Source: Planctomycetota bacterium (GTDB lineage Bacteria; Planctomycetota; MHYJ01; WSZJ01; JACPWG01). Taken from it: a stretch of 64,000 nt of DNA. The notes below the pieces were generated by a model. The model made no database searches. It worked only from the letters and a program-made list of their open reading frames with translations, and was not told the DNA's origin. The translations under genes were made by a program, and so were the position numbers. The DNA is taken from assembly GCA_016197205.1 (NCBI GenBank), contig JACPWG010000008.1, positions 1 through 64,000 of the forward strand, in the 5' to 3' direction. Below are positions 29,050 to 38,350 of the stretch, piece after piece. How positions within the stretch are numbered: position 1 is the stretch's first letter; every line of letters begins with the position of its first letter.

Positions 29050-29172
29050 GCGCCCGCGCAAAAATAACTGCGCGGATTCGGACCTCGAGGCTCCTGGGGG
29101 CGCGGCCCTCTGGCCCGCGCCCCCAGGCATCGGTCGATCCACGGAAATGTAAAGTAATTCTTGCGCGGGCGC
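29050..29172. repeat. Repeat A, copy 2 (123 bp, complete)
   Basis: Terminal inverted repeats GCGCCCGCGCAAAAATAACT and AGTAATTCTTGCGCGGGCGC enclose a GGGGGCGCGG/CCGCGCCCCC type palindrome. The rest of the gap 28886-29361 holds repeat D and nothing recognisable. Confidence 0.8.
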
Positions 29173-29361
29173 GAACACGCTTTCGTGTCCGGACGTAGGG
29201 GCGGGCCTTGTGCCCGCCCTGTTGGCGACACCGCGCACTCCAACAACTTGCAGCGGGTCGTGGGCGTCCACAAGGGGCGCCCCTACGGCAGGCGGCCGAC
29301 GGCAGGCTGTCACCCACGTTTGAACCAGGCCCGAAATCGCCATGACTCCAGGTTTTGAAGC

Positions 29362-30990
29362 ATGCCCACCCAGGAGCAGCCCGCGGCGAACCTGATGCAA
29401 CAGTCCCTCGCCCCCCATCCGTGGACCCGGGCGGAGCTCGCCCTCGCTGCCGCGCTGGCCGCGGGCGCGCTCGCGTCCCGCACCTGGCACCTCGCCGAGC
29501 AGGGCCTCCGCCTCCCCGACGAAGGCCTGTACTCCTTCTTCGGCGAGGCCGTCCACTTCCGCCTGCCGAAGGCGGTCTTCTTCAAGCCGCTGCAGGCGCT
29601 CATCCTCTACCTCCCGTTTCGCGCGCTCGTCGTCACGGACTGGGCCGAGCTCGTCCCCGGCGTGTTCCTCCTGCCCGCGGCGCTCCTCGGTTGGGCCTCG
29701 GTGCTCGCCCTCGGCGCACTCGCGCGCCGGGCCTGGGGGCCGGCGGCCGGGCTCGTCGCCTTGGCGGCGGGGACCGCCATGCCGTACCTCCTCTTCTACC
29801 ACCGCAGCGCCCTCTCCGATGCGAACTACCTCGCCCTCTGTATCGCCGCGCTCTGGCTTCTGCTTCGCGCGCTACCTGGCGTGCTCCCCGGCCCGGCCGG
29901 CGCGCGACCGCGCCTGTTCGCGGCGGCCTCCGGCGCCCTCTTCGCCGCCGCCTTCTGGACCAACCCCGCGGCCGCGGTCCTCGTCGTCGCCACGGGCACG
30001 GCGGGCGCCGCGCTCGTCCTGGCCGGCAAGATCGAACGACGACTTTCGGCGGAGCTTCTTGGCCTCTGGGCCGTCGTCGGGCTGTCGACCGGAGCGCTCC
30101 TCCACGGCGCCTTTTGCCTCGCGTCGTGGTACGACCCGGCCATGAACCGCCATCTGCTCGGTTTCGTCGGGGTCGTCGCGGCGCGTTCACGCTGGACCGT
30201 TGAGCCGTTCCTCGATTTCGGCAAGTACGCCGGCCCGGCGGTCGCCGCGCTCGCCGCGACCGGCGCCGCGGTCGGCGTGCGGCGCCGCGCCCCGCTCGAT
30301 CTCGCGCTCCTCGTGCTCTTCGCCGTCGTCGCCCTGTACGGCGCGCGCTCGACGAGCTGGGGGCCGCGGATCTTCGCTTCGCTCCTGGTGCCGGGCATCC
30401 TGCTCGCCGCCGCGGGTGGCACCGCCCTCGTCGAGCGGACGGTCGCCGCCGCGCACGGGCGCGTGGGCACGCTCGGGGCCGCGGCGTGCCTCTGCGCCGC
30501 GCTTCTGGCATCGCACGCCCCGGGCGCGCACGAGTTGCTGGGTCTTCGCTCCGGCTACGCGCGCGCCGTGGAGTCGCTTCTCGCCGAACGGGGGCAGGGA
30601 CGTCTCGGCATCGTGCTGGCCCCGCAGTGCGCCAACCTGCTCCTGCCGTTCTCGATCGAGGTGAAGTCGGCCACGCGCCCCCTGGCGGAGCTGCTCGCGA
30701 CCCCCGGCGGCGCGGAGGCGGTCGAGTCCGCGCTCCGGAAGCGCCGCGAGGAAGGCTACTCGCACCTGGTCCTCGACGTAACGTTTCGCCTCGAGCTGGC
30801 CGACGCGGGTCTGCTCGAGTTCCGCCGCTTCCTGGAGCGCAACCCGCCGTGGCAGGAGTTCGACAACCCCTTCGGGCGGCACCGGCCGACCCTCGCGGAA
30901 GACGAGCTGACCCTCGCGCCCGGGGACCCGATCGCGGACCGGATCCTCGTCTTTCGGCTCGCGGACCTGCCCGGGGAAGGGCCCCATTGA
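29362..30990 (+). CDS. GT-C type membrane protein, probable lipid-linked-sugar glycosyltransferase
   Basis: A 542-residue protein with about 10-12 hydrophobic helices. The first extracytoplasmic loop carries RLPDEGLYSFF near residue 50; an acidic pair in this place is the mark of the ArnT/PMT (GT-C) superfamily. YHRSALSDANYLAL near 150 matches the second conserved block. The C-terminal 130 residues are soluble and presumably lie outside. Members use polyprenyl-phosphate sugars as donors. The substrate is unknown and no cell-wall gene cluster is adjacent. Confidence 0.72.
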   Translation: MPTQEQPAANLMQQSLAPHPWTRAELALAAALAAGALASRTWHLAEQGLRLPDEGLYSFFGEAVHFRLPKAVFFKPLQALILYLPFRALVVTDWAELVPGVFLLPAALLGWASVLALGALARRAWGPAAGLVALAAGTAMPYLLFYHRSALSDANYLALCIAALWLLLRALPGVLPGPAGARPRLFAAASGALFAAAFWTNPAAAVLVVATGTAGAALVLAGKIERRLSAELLGLWAVVGLSTGALLHGAFCLASWYDPAMNRHLLGFVGVVAARSRWTVEPFLDFGKYAGPAVAALAATGAAVGVRRRAPLDLALLVLFAVVALYGARSTSWGPRIFASLLVPGILLAAAGGTALVERTVAAAHGRVGTLGAAACLCAALLASHAPGAHELLGLRSGYARAVESLLAERGQGRLGIVLAPQCANLLLPFSIEVKSATRPLAELLATPGGAEAVESALRKRREEGYSHLVLDVTFRLELADAGLLEFRRFLERNPPWQEFDNPFGRHRPTLAEDELTLAPGDPIADRILVFRLADLPGEGPH

Positions 30991-31014
30991 GCGGGAGCTC
31001 CGGCGACTTTTTTT

Positions 31015-31262
31015 CAACAAGCTGAAGTGAAGCTACCTTCGATCTCTCCGTGCGTTGCCGGAGATCATCGCCGGTAGAGGACGGTGGACTCAGCGCCCGG
31101 CCTCTGCGTCTTTGCGTCTCTGTGGTAAAGTCCCGCATTCGCCCCCCACGGCCAGTCCGAATTTCAAATTGCAAAAATTCAAATTTCAAATTTCGCCCAC
31201 GTCTAGCTGGGACGCGGAGCCAGGGGCTAGCCCATTGCCGCCGTCGGTCGAGTTCAGCCTCA
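31015..31262 (+). repeat. Repeat B, copy 2 (more diverged)
   Basis: Same order of blocks as copy 1: CAACAAGCTGAAGTGAAGC, GCGCCCGGCCTCTGCG, the AT-rich TTTCAAATTTC core, and GGGACGCGGAGCC. It fills most of the gap 30991-31325, and read in frame it gives a false N-terminal extension to the next gene. Confidence 0.8.
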
Positions 31263-31325
31263 GTTCGGATTGTTACTTTTTTTTACATCGCATTCTTCAG
31301 CCTCGCTTCGAAGGGGAGCCCGGCC

Positions 31326-32480
31326 TTGTACCGCTTCGCCTGGAGCAACCTGCTCTCGAAGAAACTCCGTTCCGGCCTGGCCCTCATCGGCCTCTCGATC
31401 GCCATCGTCGGCGTCGTCTCGCTGATTTCGGTTTCGGCGGGTCTCAAAGCCTCCGTCTCCCAGACCCTTTCCATGATCGAGGGGCTGGTGGTCCTGAAGC
31501 GGGACTCCATGGACCCGATCCTTTCGAAGCTGCCTGAACCGTACGGCAAGCGGATCGCCGCGATCCCGGGCGTGCGCGCCGTCGTCCCCGAGGTCTGGGA
31601 GCTGGCGCCCAGCGTCAACGGGCAAAACACCCTCGCCGCGGGCCTCATGTCCGCGCTGGCGATCTTCGGCGTGGACCCGGCCGAGCGCGCGCGGCTCTCG
31701 GCCGGCGGCGTCTACTCGAACCGGAAGAACTGGCGCAAAGGCCGCTTCCTGGAGGTCGGCGACGCGGGCCGGCTCGTCGTCGTGATTTCGCAGGAGGTCG
31801 CGCGGCGGTACAAGAAGGACGTGGGGGACGCGCTCCTCATCGGCAAGGAGAGCTACGAGATCATCGGCATCTACGAGACCGGCGCGAAGTTCCTCGACGT
31901 CGCGCTCATCCTCCCGATGGACGTCGTGCGCTCGCGCCACCTGGTCCGCGCGGACGTGGTGTCGAACTTCTACGTCGAGCTGAGCGACCGGTCGCGCCTG
32001 GCGGAGGTGAAGCAGGAAATCGAGCGCGTGCTCCCGGACGTGGACGCGAAGGACACCGCGCAATGGAACAACGAGTTCAACGGCCTGGTCGCGAACCTGG
32101 ACCTTTTCCTGATCGTCGTCTCGTCGATCGCGGTGATGGTGGGAACGGTGGGCATCCTGAACACGATGCTGATGAGCGTCCTCGACCGTGTGGCCGAGTT
32201 CGGCATCCTGCGGGCGAACGGCTGGACCGCCTGGGACGTGATGCGCCTGGTGCTTTTCGAGTCCTTCAACCTCGGCGCCGTCGGCGGCCTGCTCGGTTGC
32301 GCCGTGGGCTACGCGGGCGTGCTGCTCGTCGGCCGCCTCCTCCCCCTCCAGCCGGTGACCCCGTGGTGGCTCCTGGCCGGCTCGTTCGGCCTCGCGATCC
32401 TGCTCGGCGTGCTGGGCGGGCTGTACCCGGCCGCCCGCGCGGCGCGGATGAACCCGATCGACGCGATCCGCTTCATCTGA
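31326..32480 (+). CDS. ABC transporter permease, MacB/FtsX family
   Basis: A 384-residue protein with a TTG start; GGGGAG lies 7 bases upstream. TM1 (LALIGLSIAIVGVVSLISV) is near residues 16-36, then an extracytoplasmic MacB-type core domain of about 200 residues (residues 45-260). Three C-terminal TM helices form the FtsX domain, with MVGTVGILNTMLMSVLDR and the end PAARAARMNPIDAIRFI. It would export or extract a substrate together with a separate ATPase, and none is adjacent. Its stop abuts a repeat C element. Confidence 0.88.
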   Translation: MYRFAWSNLLSKKLRSGLALIGLSIAIVGVVSLISVSAGLKASVSQTLSMIEGLVVLKRDSMDPILSKLPEPYGKRIAAIPGVRAVVPEVWELAPSVNGQNTLAAGLMSALAIFGVDPAERARLSAGGVYSNRKNWRKGRFLEVGDAGRLVVVISQEVARRYKKDVGDALLIGKESYEIIGIYETGAKFLDVALILPMDVVRSRHLVRADVVSNFYVELSDRSRLAEVKQEIERVLPDVDAKDTAQWNNEFNGLVANLDLFLIVVSSIAVMVGTVGILNTMLMSVLDRVAEFGILRANGWTAWDVMRLVLFESFNLGAVGGLLGCAVGYAGVLLVGRLLPLQPVTPWWLLAGSFGLAILLGVLGGLYPAARAARMNPIDAIRFI

Positions 32481-32597
32481 GTACCGCTCCACGGAAGGCG
32501 GTGGCCAATAGGCGAAGGCAAGTTTGGCCGCCCGCGACGCGCGCGAGAGAGGCGTCGTAACGGAGAACTACGGCGAGCGAGCGCATCAGAGCGGCCG
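32481..32597. repeat. Repeat C, copy 2 (one arm plus centre, truncated)
   Basis: It begins GTACCGCTCCACGGAA directly after the permease stop and follows the inverted form of copy 3 through GGAGAACTACGGCGAGCGAG, then fades near 32597. The facing Uma2 gene ends inside it. Confidence 0.75.
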
Positions 32598-33212
32598 TGT
32601 CGCAGGCTCTACGAGGCGGAGGTAGACCCCGAGGAGGTCGCTCCGGAAGAAGCCCTCGGCATCCGGACGAATCGGCACGTACGCTCCCCGTCGCAACACG
32701 AAGCCAAACGACTTGCGGCCGTCCGGCCAGCAGCAGTAGTATTCGCGGACACGGCTCTGTTGATAGGCGAGGAACTTCGCGCCCCGTGGGCCCAGGTCGC
32801 GTTCATGGGTCTCCTCGGACAGCACCTCGACTACGAGGTCCGGCACACGCCCGAGGGTCTTGGTCCCGGCGATGCACGCTACCCGGGAAGTGGCATGAAT
32901 CGCGACGTCCGGGAAGACTACCGTATTCGCCGGTCTCGGGAGGCGATGCCGCGCATCCAAGGCCATACGCCAGCGCCGGGCTTTCACCAGCGGACGGAGC
33001 GCGGCCGCAAGCTCACTCCACAGCTCCCCCGTCTCGAAGTCGCCAGGCGGCATGGGCAGCACCCACCCTCCAATCAGCTCGACCGGGCCCTCCTCGTCAA
33101 GCGGCCAGCCTTCGAAAACCTCGGCAGGGGTCGGTCCGGGTCGGGCGGGGTCAAGCCAACCATAGACCGCCGCCGCGGGAGAAGGGCCTACCATCGTTTT
33201 CGCGCGATCCAT
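32586..33212 (-). CDS. Uma2 family (PD-(D/E)XK fold) protein
   Basis: A 208-residue protein with the Uma2 pattern: PVELIGGWVLPMPPG near 40, FPDVAIH near 110 and VPDLVVEVLS near 130, followed by KFLAYQQSRVREYY. The Asp and Glu of a PD-(D/E)XK nuclease site are present; the biochemical role of the family is unsettled. It is a paralogue of the gene at 53290. The last few codons lie within repeat C. The ATG at 33212 is chosen; a second one at 33194 is possible. Confidence 0.85.
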   Translation of the reverse strand: MDRAKTMVGPSPAAAVYGWLDPARPGPTPAEVFEGWPLDEEGPVELIGGWVLPMPPGDFETGELWSELAAALRPLVKARRWRMALDARHRLPRPANTVVFPDVAIHATSRVACIAGTKTLGRVPDLVVEVLSEETHERDLGPRGAKFLAYQQSRVREYYCCWPDGRKSFGFVLRRGAYVPIRPDAEGFFRSDLLGVYLRLVEPATRPL

Positions 33213-33348
33213 GACCCTGCGCTCCCGAGAAGCTATAGGGACGACCAACCGGCAGGTGGAAAATCGAGCGCCGTCGGAGGGGAGCCGCCCAAGGGTGACC
33301 GCCGTGGATGCCGGCCTCCGCTGTTCGCCACACCGTCCGATGTGTGCG

Positions 33349-33377
33349 ATTCTACCCCTCCGTGCAGCCTTGAACAA
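33349..33377 (-). promoter_or_regulatory. Sigma-70-like promoter of the Uma2 gene
   Basis: On the minus strand, TTGTTC (33372-33377) and TAGAAT (33349-33354) are separated by 17 bases, about 130 bases before the ATG. Confidence 0.55.
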
Positions 33378-33449
33378 GCCCGATCTGGACAGATTAGGAT
33401 AGGAACAGCCCTCGCCGGCCTCTCCGCCCCCAGCCACCGGCCCCCCCGT

Positions 33450-34235
33450 TCAGCACAGCCCGGCGGCTCGGAGGCGCGTCTCGACCCAGGCGCGGTCGGC
33501 CTCGGGCAGGAGCGGCGCGGCGGCCTCCCCCCGGTAGTCAATGCGCAGATAGTAGCGCGCACCCTCGTACTGGGCATGCAGCACTTCGCCGAGACGCACG
33601 ACGGGCTCCACATCCCCTGCCGCGAGCGGGACCGGCACGTCCGGAATCGAGTCGCGCAGGCCAAAGGGATAGAGGGTCGCGTGCGGGCGCCGATCACCCC
33701 GGCTCACGAGAAGCCGATAAGGCGAGGTCGGGGGCGTGCCGCAGATCGGCATGCGTTGGCCTGCGCGAAGGAGGTCAATTTCCACCAAGTGCGTCTCGGT
33801 CCCCAGCACGTTCCGCCGCTTCTTCAGGTACAGGCGACGCCCAGGTCCGGGCTTCTTGTTCCAGGGAGAGAGAATCTCGATGACCGTGAGGGCCCGGTCC
33901 CCTTCCGTTCCCCGGACCTCAAGGTAGGTCTCCCGGATCTGGTCCGGGACAGGGACCTCGACGGCAACGACTTGCTCGCCCATCGGACTGCGACCCGTTT
34001 CCGCGTCCCGGTGGCCTGTCTCCGGTCGGCCCGCGACCGCAATATCGCTGATCCCCACGCCGACCGACTCGTCCCTTTCGGCCAGGTAGATGCGCTCCTC
34101 GATCGCGACGTAATATCGGGGCGGGAGGAGGGCTGTGAGCACGGCGCGAACCGCGGCGATCAGCGTGTTATGCACGTCCGCCCAGAGGGACGGGCGTTCC
34201 AGGTAGGGATCCATCCCGGGAAAGGGAGGTTTCAT
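33450..34235 (-). CDS. DUF4058 family protein
   Basis: A 261-residue protein starting MKPPFPGMDPYLE, the diagnostic start of DUF4058. VIEILSPWNKKPGPGR near 125 and the C-terminal RIDYRGEAAAPLL and AWVETRL blocks are also typical. The family is common in cyanobacteria, chloroflexi and planctomycetes. Its VEILSPWNK resembles a nuclease-like core, but no function is established. It lies upstream of the Uma2 gene on the same strand and has its own promoter. Confidence 0.9.
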   Translation of the reverse strand: MKPPFPGMDPYLERPSLWADVHNTLIAAVRAVLTALLPPRYYVAIEERIYLAERDESVGVGISDIAVAGRPETGHRDAETGRSPMGEQVVAVEVPVPDQIRETYLEVRGTEGDRALTVIEILSPWNKKPGPGRRLYLKKRRNVLGTETHLVEIDLLRAGQRMPICGTPPTSPYRLLVSRGDRRPHATLYPFGLRDSIPDVPVPLAAGDVEPVVRLGEVLHAQYEGARYYLRIDYRGEAAAPLLPEADRAWVETRLRAAGLC

Positions 34236-34275
34236 GGCGCACCAGCAGGAAGGTAGAAGGGCCAACGCAGGTTGA

Positions 34276-34305
34276 ATTGTAGACGTCTTGCTGCGAATCG
34301 GTCAA
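34276..34305 (-). promoter_or_regulatory. Sigma-70-like promoter of the DUF4058 gene
   Basis: On the minus strand, TTGACC (34300-34305) and TACAAT (34276-34281) are separated by 18 bases, about 40 bases before the ATG. Confidence 0.65.
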
Positions 34306-34523
34306 GTCAGAAATCCCACCGAGCGTCGGACAGGCAGCCGTAGGCCGGCCGCCGAGTCAATGCCGGGATTGGGCGAGTTCACGAAAGACGGCGGGGCAAT
34401 CGCAATTTGCGGCATGGTTCAATCCGGGGGAGCAGACTTCGCCCGCTCAAGGGGAGAAAAACGGGGACATGACCTGACTTGAGGAAGGGGCTTGCGAGCC
34501 TCCGGGGACCCTCCTGGAACTCA

Positions 34524-34687
34524 GTACCGCCCCACAGAATTTGGTGACCAATTTGCTCGGCGATTTTGGCCGCCCGCGTCGTTGCACTCGCTCGCCGTAG
34601 TTCTCCGTTACTACGCCTCGCTCGCGCGCCTAGCGGGCGGCCAAACTTGCCTTCGCCTATTGGTCACCGACTTCCGTGGGGCGGTAC
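34524..34687. repeat. Repeat C, copy 3 (164 bp, complete)
   Basis: It begins GTACCGCCCCACAGAA and ends TTCCGTGGGGCGGTAC. The inverted arms are about 50 bp. It lies between the 5' end of the DUF4058 gene and the 3' end of the kinase gene. The remainder of 34306-34748 has no recognisable feature. Confidence 0.85.
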
Positions 34688-34748
34688 TCAGGATCGTGTC
34701 CCCCGTTTTGCGGCCGGTTTGAACCATTCCCAATTTGCTGTCTTCTTC

Positions 34749-37700
34749 CTATCGCACCCGCCCCAGCAGCTCCTCGGCCCACGCGCGCGGGAACTCCTGG
34801 CCGCACGCGGCCTCGACGCAACGGCGGTATTCGTCCCGCGCCCGCGCCGCGTCCCCGTCCGCCTCCGCGCGGAGCCCGAGTGCGAGCCGGCACCACACCC
34901 GCAGGTCGCGCCGAACGCGCGAGGCGAAGCGCTCCTCGGCTTCTCGGTCGGCCGACGCGGTTCCGGCAACCGCGACGCCCGCGTCGCCGCCCTCCGTCGC
35001 GAGAAAGCGCAGAAAGCGTCGGGCGAGGGCGTGAAATGCGGACGGGCCCGGCGCAACGCCCGCGGCAACCTCCGTCCCCGCAGGCGCTCGGGGCGGCGGA
35101 AGCAGCTTCAACGCCTCCGCCCTCTCCAGGTCGCTGCATGCGGGGCCGCCGGCCGCGACCAGCCGCCGCCATTCCGCCGCGGCCGCGCGCGCGTCCCCGT
35201 CCCAGCCCGCAAGCAACCCTCGCAACACCGCGCCGAACGCGTCGTTGGGGTCCGCCGCGTCCTCCCTCGTCCACGCGGGCGGAGCGGCGCGACGCTGGCG
35301 CGCGCGCAAAAGCGCCAGCTCCAGCAGCTCCGCCTCCGGTCGCGCGGGCGGAGCGGCCAGGAGCGCGTCCGCCTCCTCCGGGTTGCCCTCCTCGGCCCGA
35401 ACGAACGCACGCAGTACGCCGTCCTCCTTCGCGATCAGGCCGACCGCTTCGCCCCGCCGGCCCAGCCCGAGCAGGCACTGCACGCGGGCCTCGTCGAGGT
35501 ACCACGTCCAGCGTGGGCTGCCCGCGAGCGCGTCGATGTGCGTCTCCGCCTCCTCCCAGCGACCCAGCTCACGAAGGCATTCGATCTCCACCGTCCTCAG
35601 CTTTTCGTCCACCGGTCCGCCGGCCTGCGCGCCGCGCAGCGCTTCCACGGCCGCAAGGAACGGCGCGGGCTCGTCCGCCAGCACCGCGCGGAAGTCCGCC
35701 CGGTCGAGCCCGACCTCCATCGGGTTTTCGAGAAACGCCCGGAGCGCGAGCAGAGCCTCCGCCCGGGCCTCCGCCGGCGTGCCCGCGTAGGCCAGCGCTC
35801 CCGCGCCCCGCCGTAGACGATCGCGCGCGTCGGCGAGCACCGCCGGCGGCAGACCCGGACTCTCGAGCAGCCGGCTCATGCGGGCCTGGTGCTCGGCATG
35901 CTTCCCCTGGTCGAACTCCAGCGTCGCGCGGTCGCATTCGGCCCGCAACCGGCACTCCTCGGGGTCGAGCCCGCGGACCTCGGCCCGGATGTTCCGGTAG
36001 CGGTTCTTCGCGGAATACAGGTAGAGTCCGCAGTAGGCGCGGAGCCGGCCCGGACCGTGCCGCGGCGGGTCCGCATCCTCCGCATCCAGCAGCGCGGCGC
36101 CCTGCGCCTCCCCCACGGCCGCGGCCCACGCCCGGATCCGCGCGCCCGCGCGTTCGACCCGGACCGCATGCCACACGCCCTTGCCTCGCACGACCGCGCG
36201 CGCCGCCGGCGGGGACAGCTCCCGCGCCCGCTCTCCAATGAGCTTCACCGCGCTGTTCCAGTTCGCCCCCAGCCCGACGAAGTACCCCGTCGCCTCGCTG
36301 TCCTTCAGGTCGGCGAAAACGGGCCCGCGAACGTCGGCGGCCAAATAGCACCCCACGTCGTTCGCCGGCTCGGTCTCCTGCAGGACCTCGTACTCGAGGC
36401 GGAGGTCGCCCCCGGCCCAGCGCGCCAGCGTCAGAAACCCCTCGCCCGGCGCCTCCCCGACGATGCAGTCCTTGTCGAGCTTCCAGACGGCGAGCCGCGC
36501 CGAGCCCGGCAGCCAATGGGCCGCCAGCTCCTCGCCCGCCGTCGGGCCCGCGTAGACCACCCGCCACGCCGCCTCGGCCGGCGCCCGCTCCGGCCCGCGC
36601 GGGACCGCGACAAAAAAAAGAACGGCTGCCGCGGCGGTCAAGCACGAAGCGACGAGCCCCGGGTAGTCGCGCAGCCGCCGAGCCGCGCGCTCGAACCCGG
36701 AGCGGGGCCGCGCCCGCACGCCTTCCCCCTCCAGCCACCGACGCAGCTCCTCGGCGAATTCCTTCGCCGTGGCATACCGCCGCAGCGGCTCCTTTTCGAG
36801 CGCCTTGAGGCACACCGTTTCGAGCTCGCGCGGCACGGCGGGGTCGAGCAGCGTCGGCGCGGCCGGCTCGCGCTCGATGATCGCGCGGTACTGCTCGTAG
36901 CGGTTGGGCTCGCGGAAGGGCAGGCTGCCGGTGAGCACCTGGTACAGCACCACCCCGAGCGAGAAGACGTCCCCGGCCGGCGAAACGTCGCGCGCCCGCC
37001 CTTGCGCCTGCTCCGGGCTCATGTACCACGGCGTCCCCATCTGCACGCCCGAGTCCGTCAGCGCGCCCGGCGCCGACTCGTCCTTCGCCAGGCCGAAATC
37101 GGACACGTACGGCCGCCCCTCGGTGTCGAGGAGGATGTTCTGCGGCTTCACGTCCCGGTGCACGACGCCGCTCGCGTGGGCGAAGCCGAGGGCCTCGGCG
37201 ACCTGGGCGAGGACGGCGACCGCCTGGCGCAGCGGGAGCCGCCGCGCCGGGTCCGTTTCAGCGAGCGCCGCCGCGAGCGAGCGCCCCTCGATGAGGTCCA
37301 TCGTGAAATAGTGGAGGTCGTCCACGACGCCCTGCTCGTGGACGGAGAGGATGCCCGGATGACGCAGGCGCGCCGCGGCCTGGGCCTCGCGCAGGAACCG
37401 CTCGACCCATTCAGCGTCCGCTCGGCTGGCCGGCTGGCGCAGCGTCTTCAGCGCCACGTGCCGCGCCAACTGGGGGTCGAAGGCGCGGTACACCGTCCCC
37501 ATGCCGCCGGTCCCCAGTACGCCCTGCAGCTCGTACTTGCCGATGCGGCGCGGCGCCGCGCGCGACGGGGGCGCAGCGAGCGGGAGCGTACTCGCTTCCT
37601 GGCCCGCTCCGGGCCGGAGGAGCGTGGGCGTGTCCGAAGGCGGCGTCGCCGGGTCGGGGCCGGCGGCGCCCGTCAGCGGCGACGCCGGCGACGTCCTGCC

Positions 37701-37985
37701 CCAGGCGGATTCCGGGCCGGCGGCGTCCCGGGCCGGGGCGAAGGGGGGCACGAGCGCCGGTGGAACGGTCAAGAGCTGGGTGGGCGTCTCGGGCGCGTTC
37801 GCCTCGCGGTCCATGGCGAGCCGGAGGAGGTCACCGAGCGCAGCCGCGGGGAGACCGGTCGCGGCCGCAACCTCCGCGGTCGTCGCTTCCGGCCGGAGCG
37901 CCGCGACCGCGCGCCGCCCCGCCTCCGCCGACAGCAGTCCCTCCGCGACGGCAAGCTCCACGACTCGCGACCATGCCACGCCCAC
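34749..37985 (-). CDS. Transmembrane Ser/Thr protein kinase with extracytoplasmic sensor
   Basis: A 1078-residue PknB-type kinase with a GTG start (GAGG 7 bases upstream). A 60-residue helical N-terminal module and a Pro/Ala linker precede the kinase domain at about 150-415: glycine loop GTGGMGTVY, K180, HRDVKPQN (D278) and DFG (296-298), all intact. One TM helix lies near 446-464. Outside is a region near 475-680 that looks like a LamG/DUF1080-type beta-sandwich (EGFLTLARW, VGCYLAADV, YCGLYLYSAKNRYRNI), then a TPR-like helical C-terminus. It is an active kinase by its motifs; ligand and targets are unknown. Confidence 0.92.
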   Translation of the reverse strand: MGVAWSRVVELAVAEGLLSAEAGRRAVAALRPEATTAEVAAATGLPAAALGDLLRLAMDREANAPETPTQLLTVPPALVPPFAPARDAAGPESAWGRTSPASPLTGAAGPDPATPPSDTPTLLRPGAGQEASTLPLAAPPSRAAPRRIGKYELQGVLGTGGMGTVYRAFDPQLARHVALKTLRQPASRADAEWVERFLREAQAAARLRHPGILSVHEQGVVDDLHYFTMDLIEGRSLAAALAETDPARRLPLRQAVAVLAQVAEALGFAHASGVVHRDVKPQNILLDTEGRPYVSDFGLAKDESAPGALTDSGVQMGTPWYMSPEQAQGRARDVSPAGDVFSLGVVLYQVLTGSLPFREPNRYEQYRAIIEREPAAPTLLDPAVPRELETVCLKALEKEPLRRYATAKEFAEELRRWLEGEGVRARPRSGFERAARRLRDYPGLVASCLTAAAAVLFFVAVPRGPERAPAEAAWRVVYAGPTAGEELAAHWLPGSARLAVWKLDKDCIVGEAPGEGFLTLARWAGGDLRLEYEVLQETEPANDVGCYLAADVRGPVFADLKDSEATGYFVGLGANWNSAVKLIGERARELSPPAARAVVRGKGVWHAVRVERAGARIRAWAAAVGEAQGAALLDAEDADPPRHGPGRLRAYCGLYLYSAKNRYRNIRAEVRGLDPEECRLRAECDRATLEFDQGKHAEHQARMSRLLESPGLPPAVLADARDRLRRGAGALAYAGTPAEARAEALLALRAFLENPMEVGLDRADFRAVLADEPAPFLAAVEALRGAQAGGPVDEKLRTVEIECLRELGRWEEAETHIDALAGSPRWTWYLDEARVQCLLGLGRRGEAVGLIAKEDGVLRAFVRAEEGNPEEADALLAAPPARPEAELLELALLRARQRRAAPPAWTREDAADPNDAFGAVLRGLLAGWDGDARAAAAEWRRLVAAGGPACSDLERAEALKLLPPPRAPAGTEVAAGVAPGPSAFHALARRFLRFLATEGGDAGVAVAGTASADREAEERFASRVRRDLRVWCRLALGLRAEADGDAARARDEYRRCVEAACGQEFPRAWAEELLGRVR

Positions 37986-38000
37986 GGTGCATCCTCAAAT

Positions 38001-38272
38001 AACAAGCCGAAATGAAGCTAAAATCAATCTCTCAGTGCGTTGCCGGCGATTTTCGCCGGCAGAGGAGGGTGGACTCAGCGCCCGGCCTCTGCGTCTCCGC
38101 GTCTCTGTGTAAACGTCCCGCATTCGACCCCCACGGAGGGTCCGAATTTCAAATTGCAAAAAGTCAGATTTCAAATTTCAAATTTCGCCCGCGGCTGGTT
38201 GGGACGCGGAGCCATGATCTAGCCACTTGCCGCACTCAGTCGCGTTCAGCCTTTTTTCGGGTCGTTGTCCTC
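38001..38272 (+). repeat. Repeat B, copy 3
   Basis: Nearly identical to copy 1. Read outward on the minus strand its end gives TTGATT, 17 bases, then TGTTAT just before the kinase start, so it may supply promoter activity. Confidence 0.85.
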
Positions 38273-38350
38273 AAAACGGTGTGACGCGCCCACGGTAGGG
38301 GATGAAGCGAGGCGCGTCAAGGGATAGTTCCGAGGGACCTGCGCGGACGG

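Noticed and set aside
31050..31325. N-terminal extension of the FtsX-like permease
   Set aside because: The extension is repeat B copy 2 read as protein. A TTG at 31326 has a good ribosome site and begins at the first conserved block.
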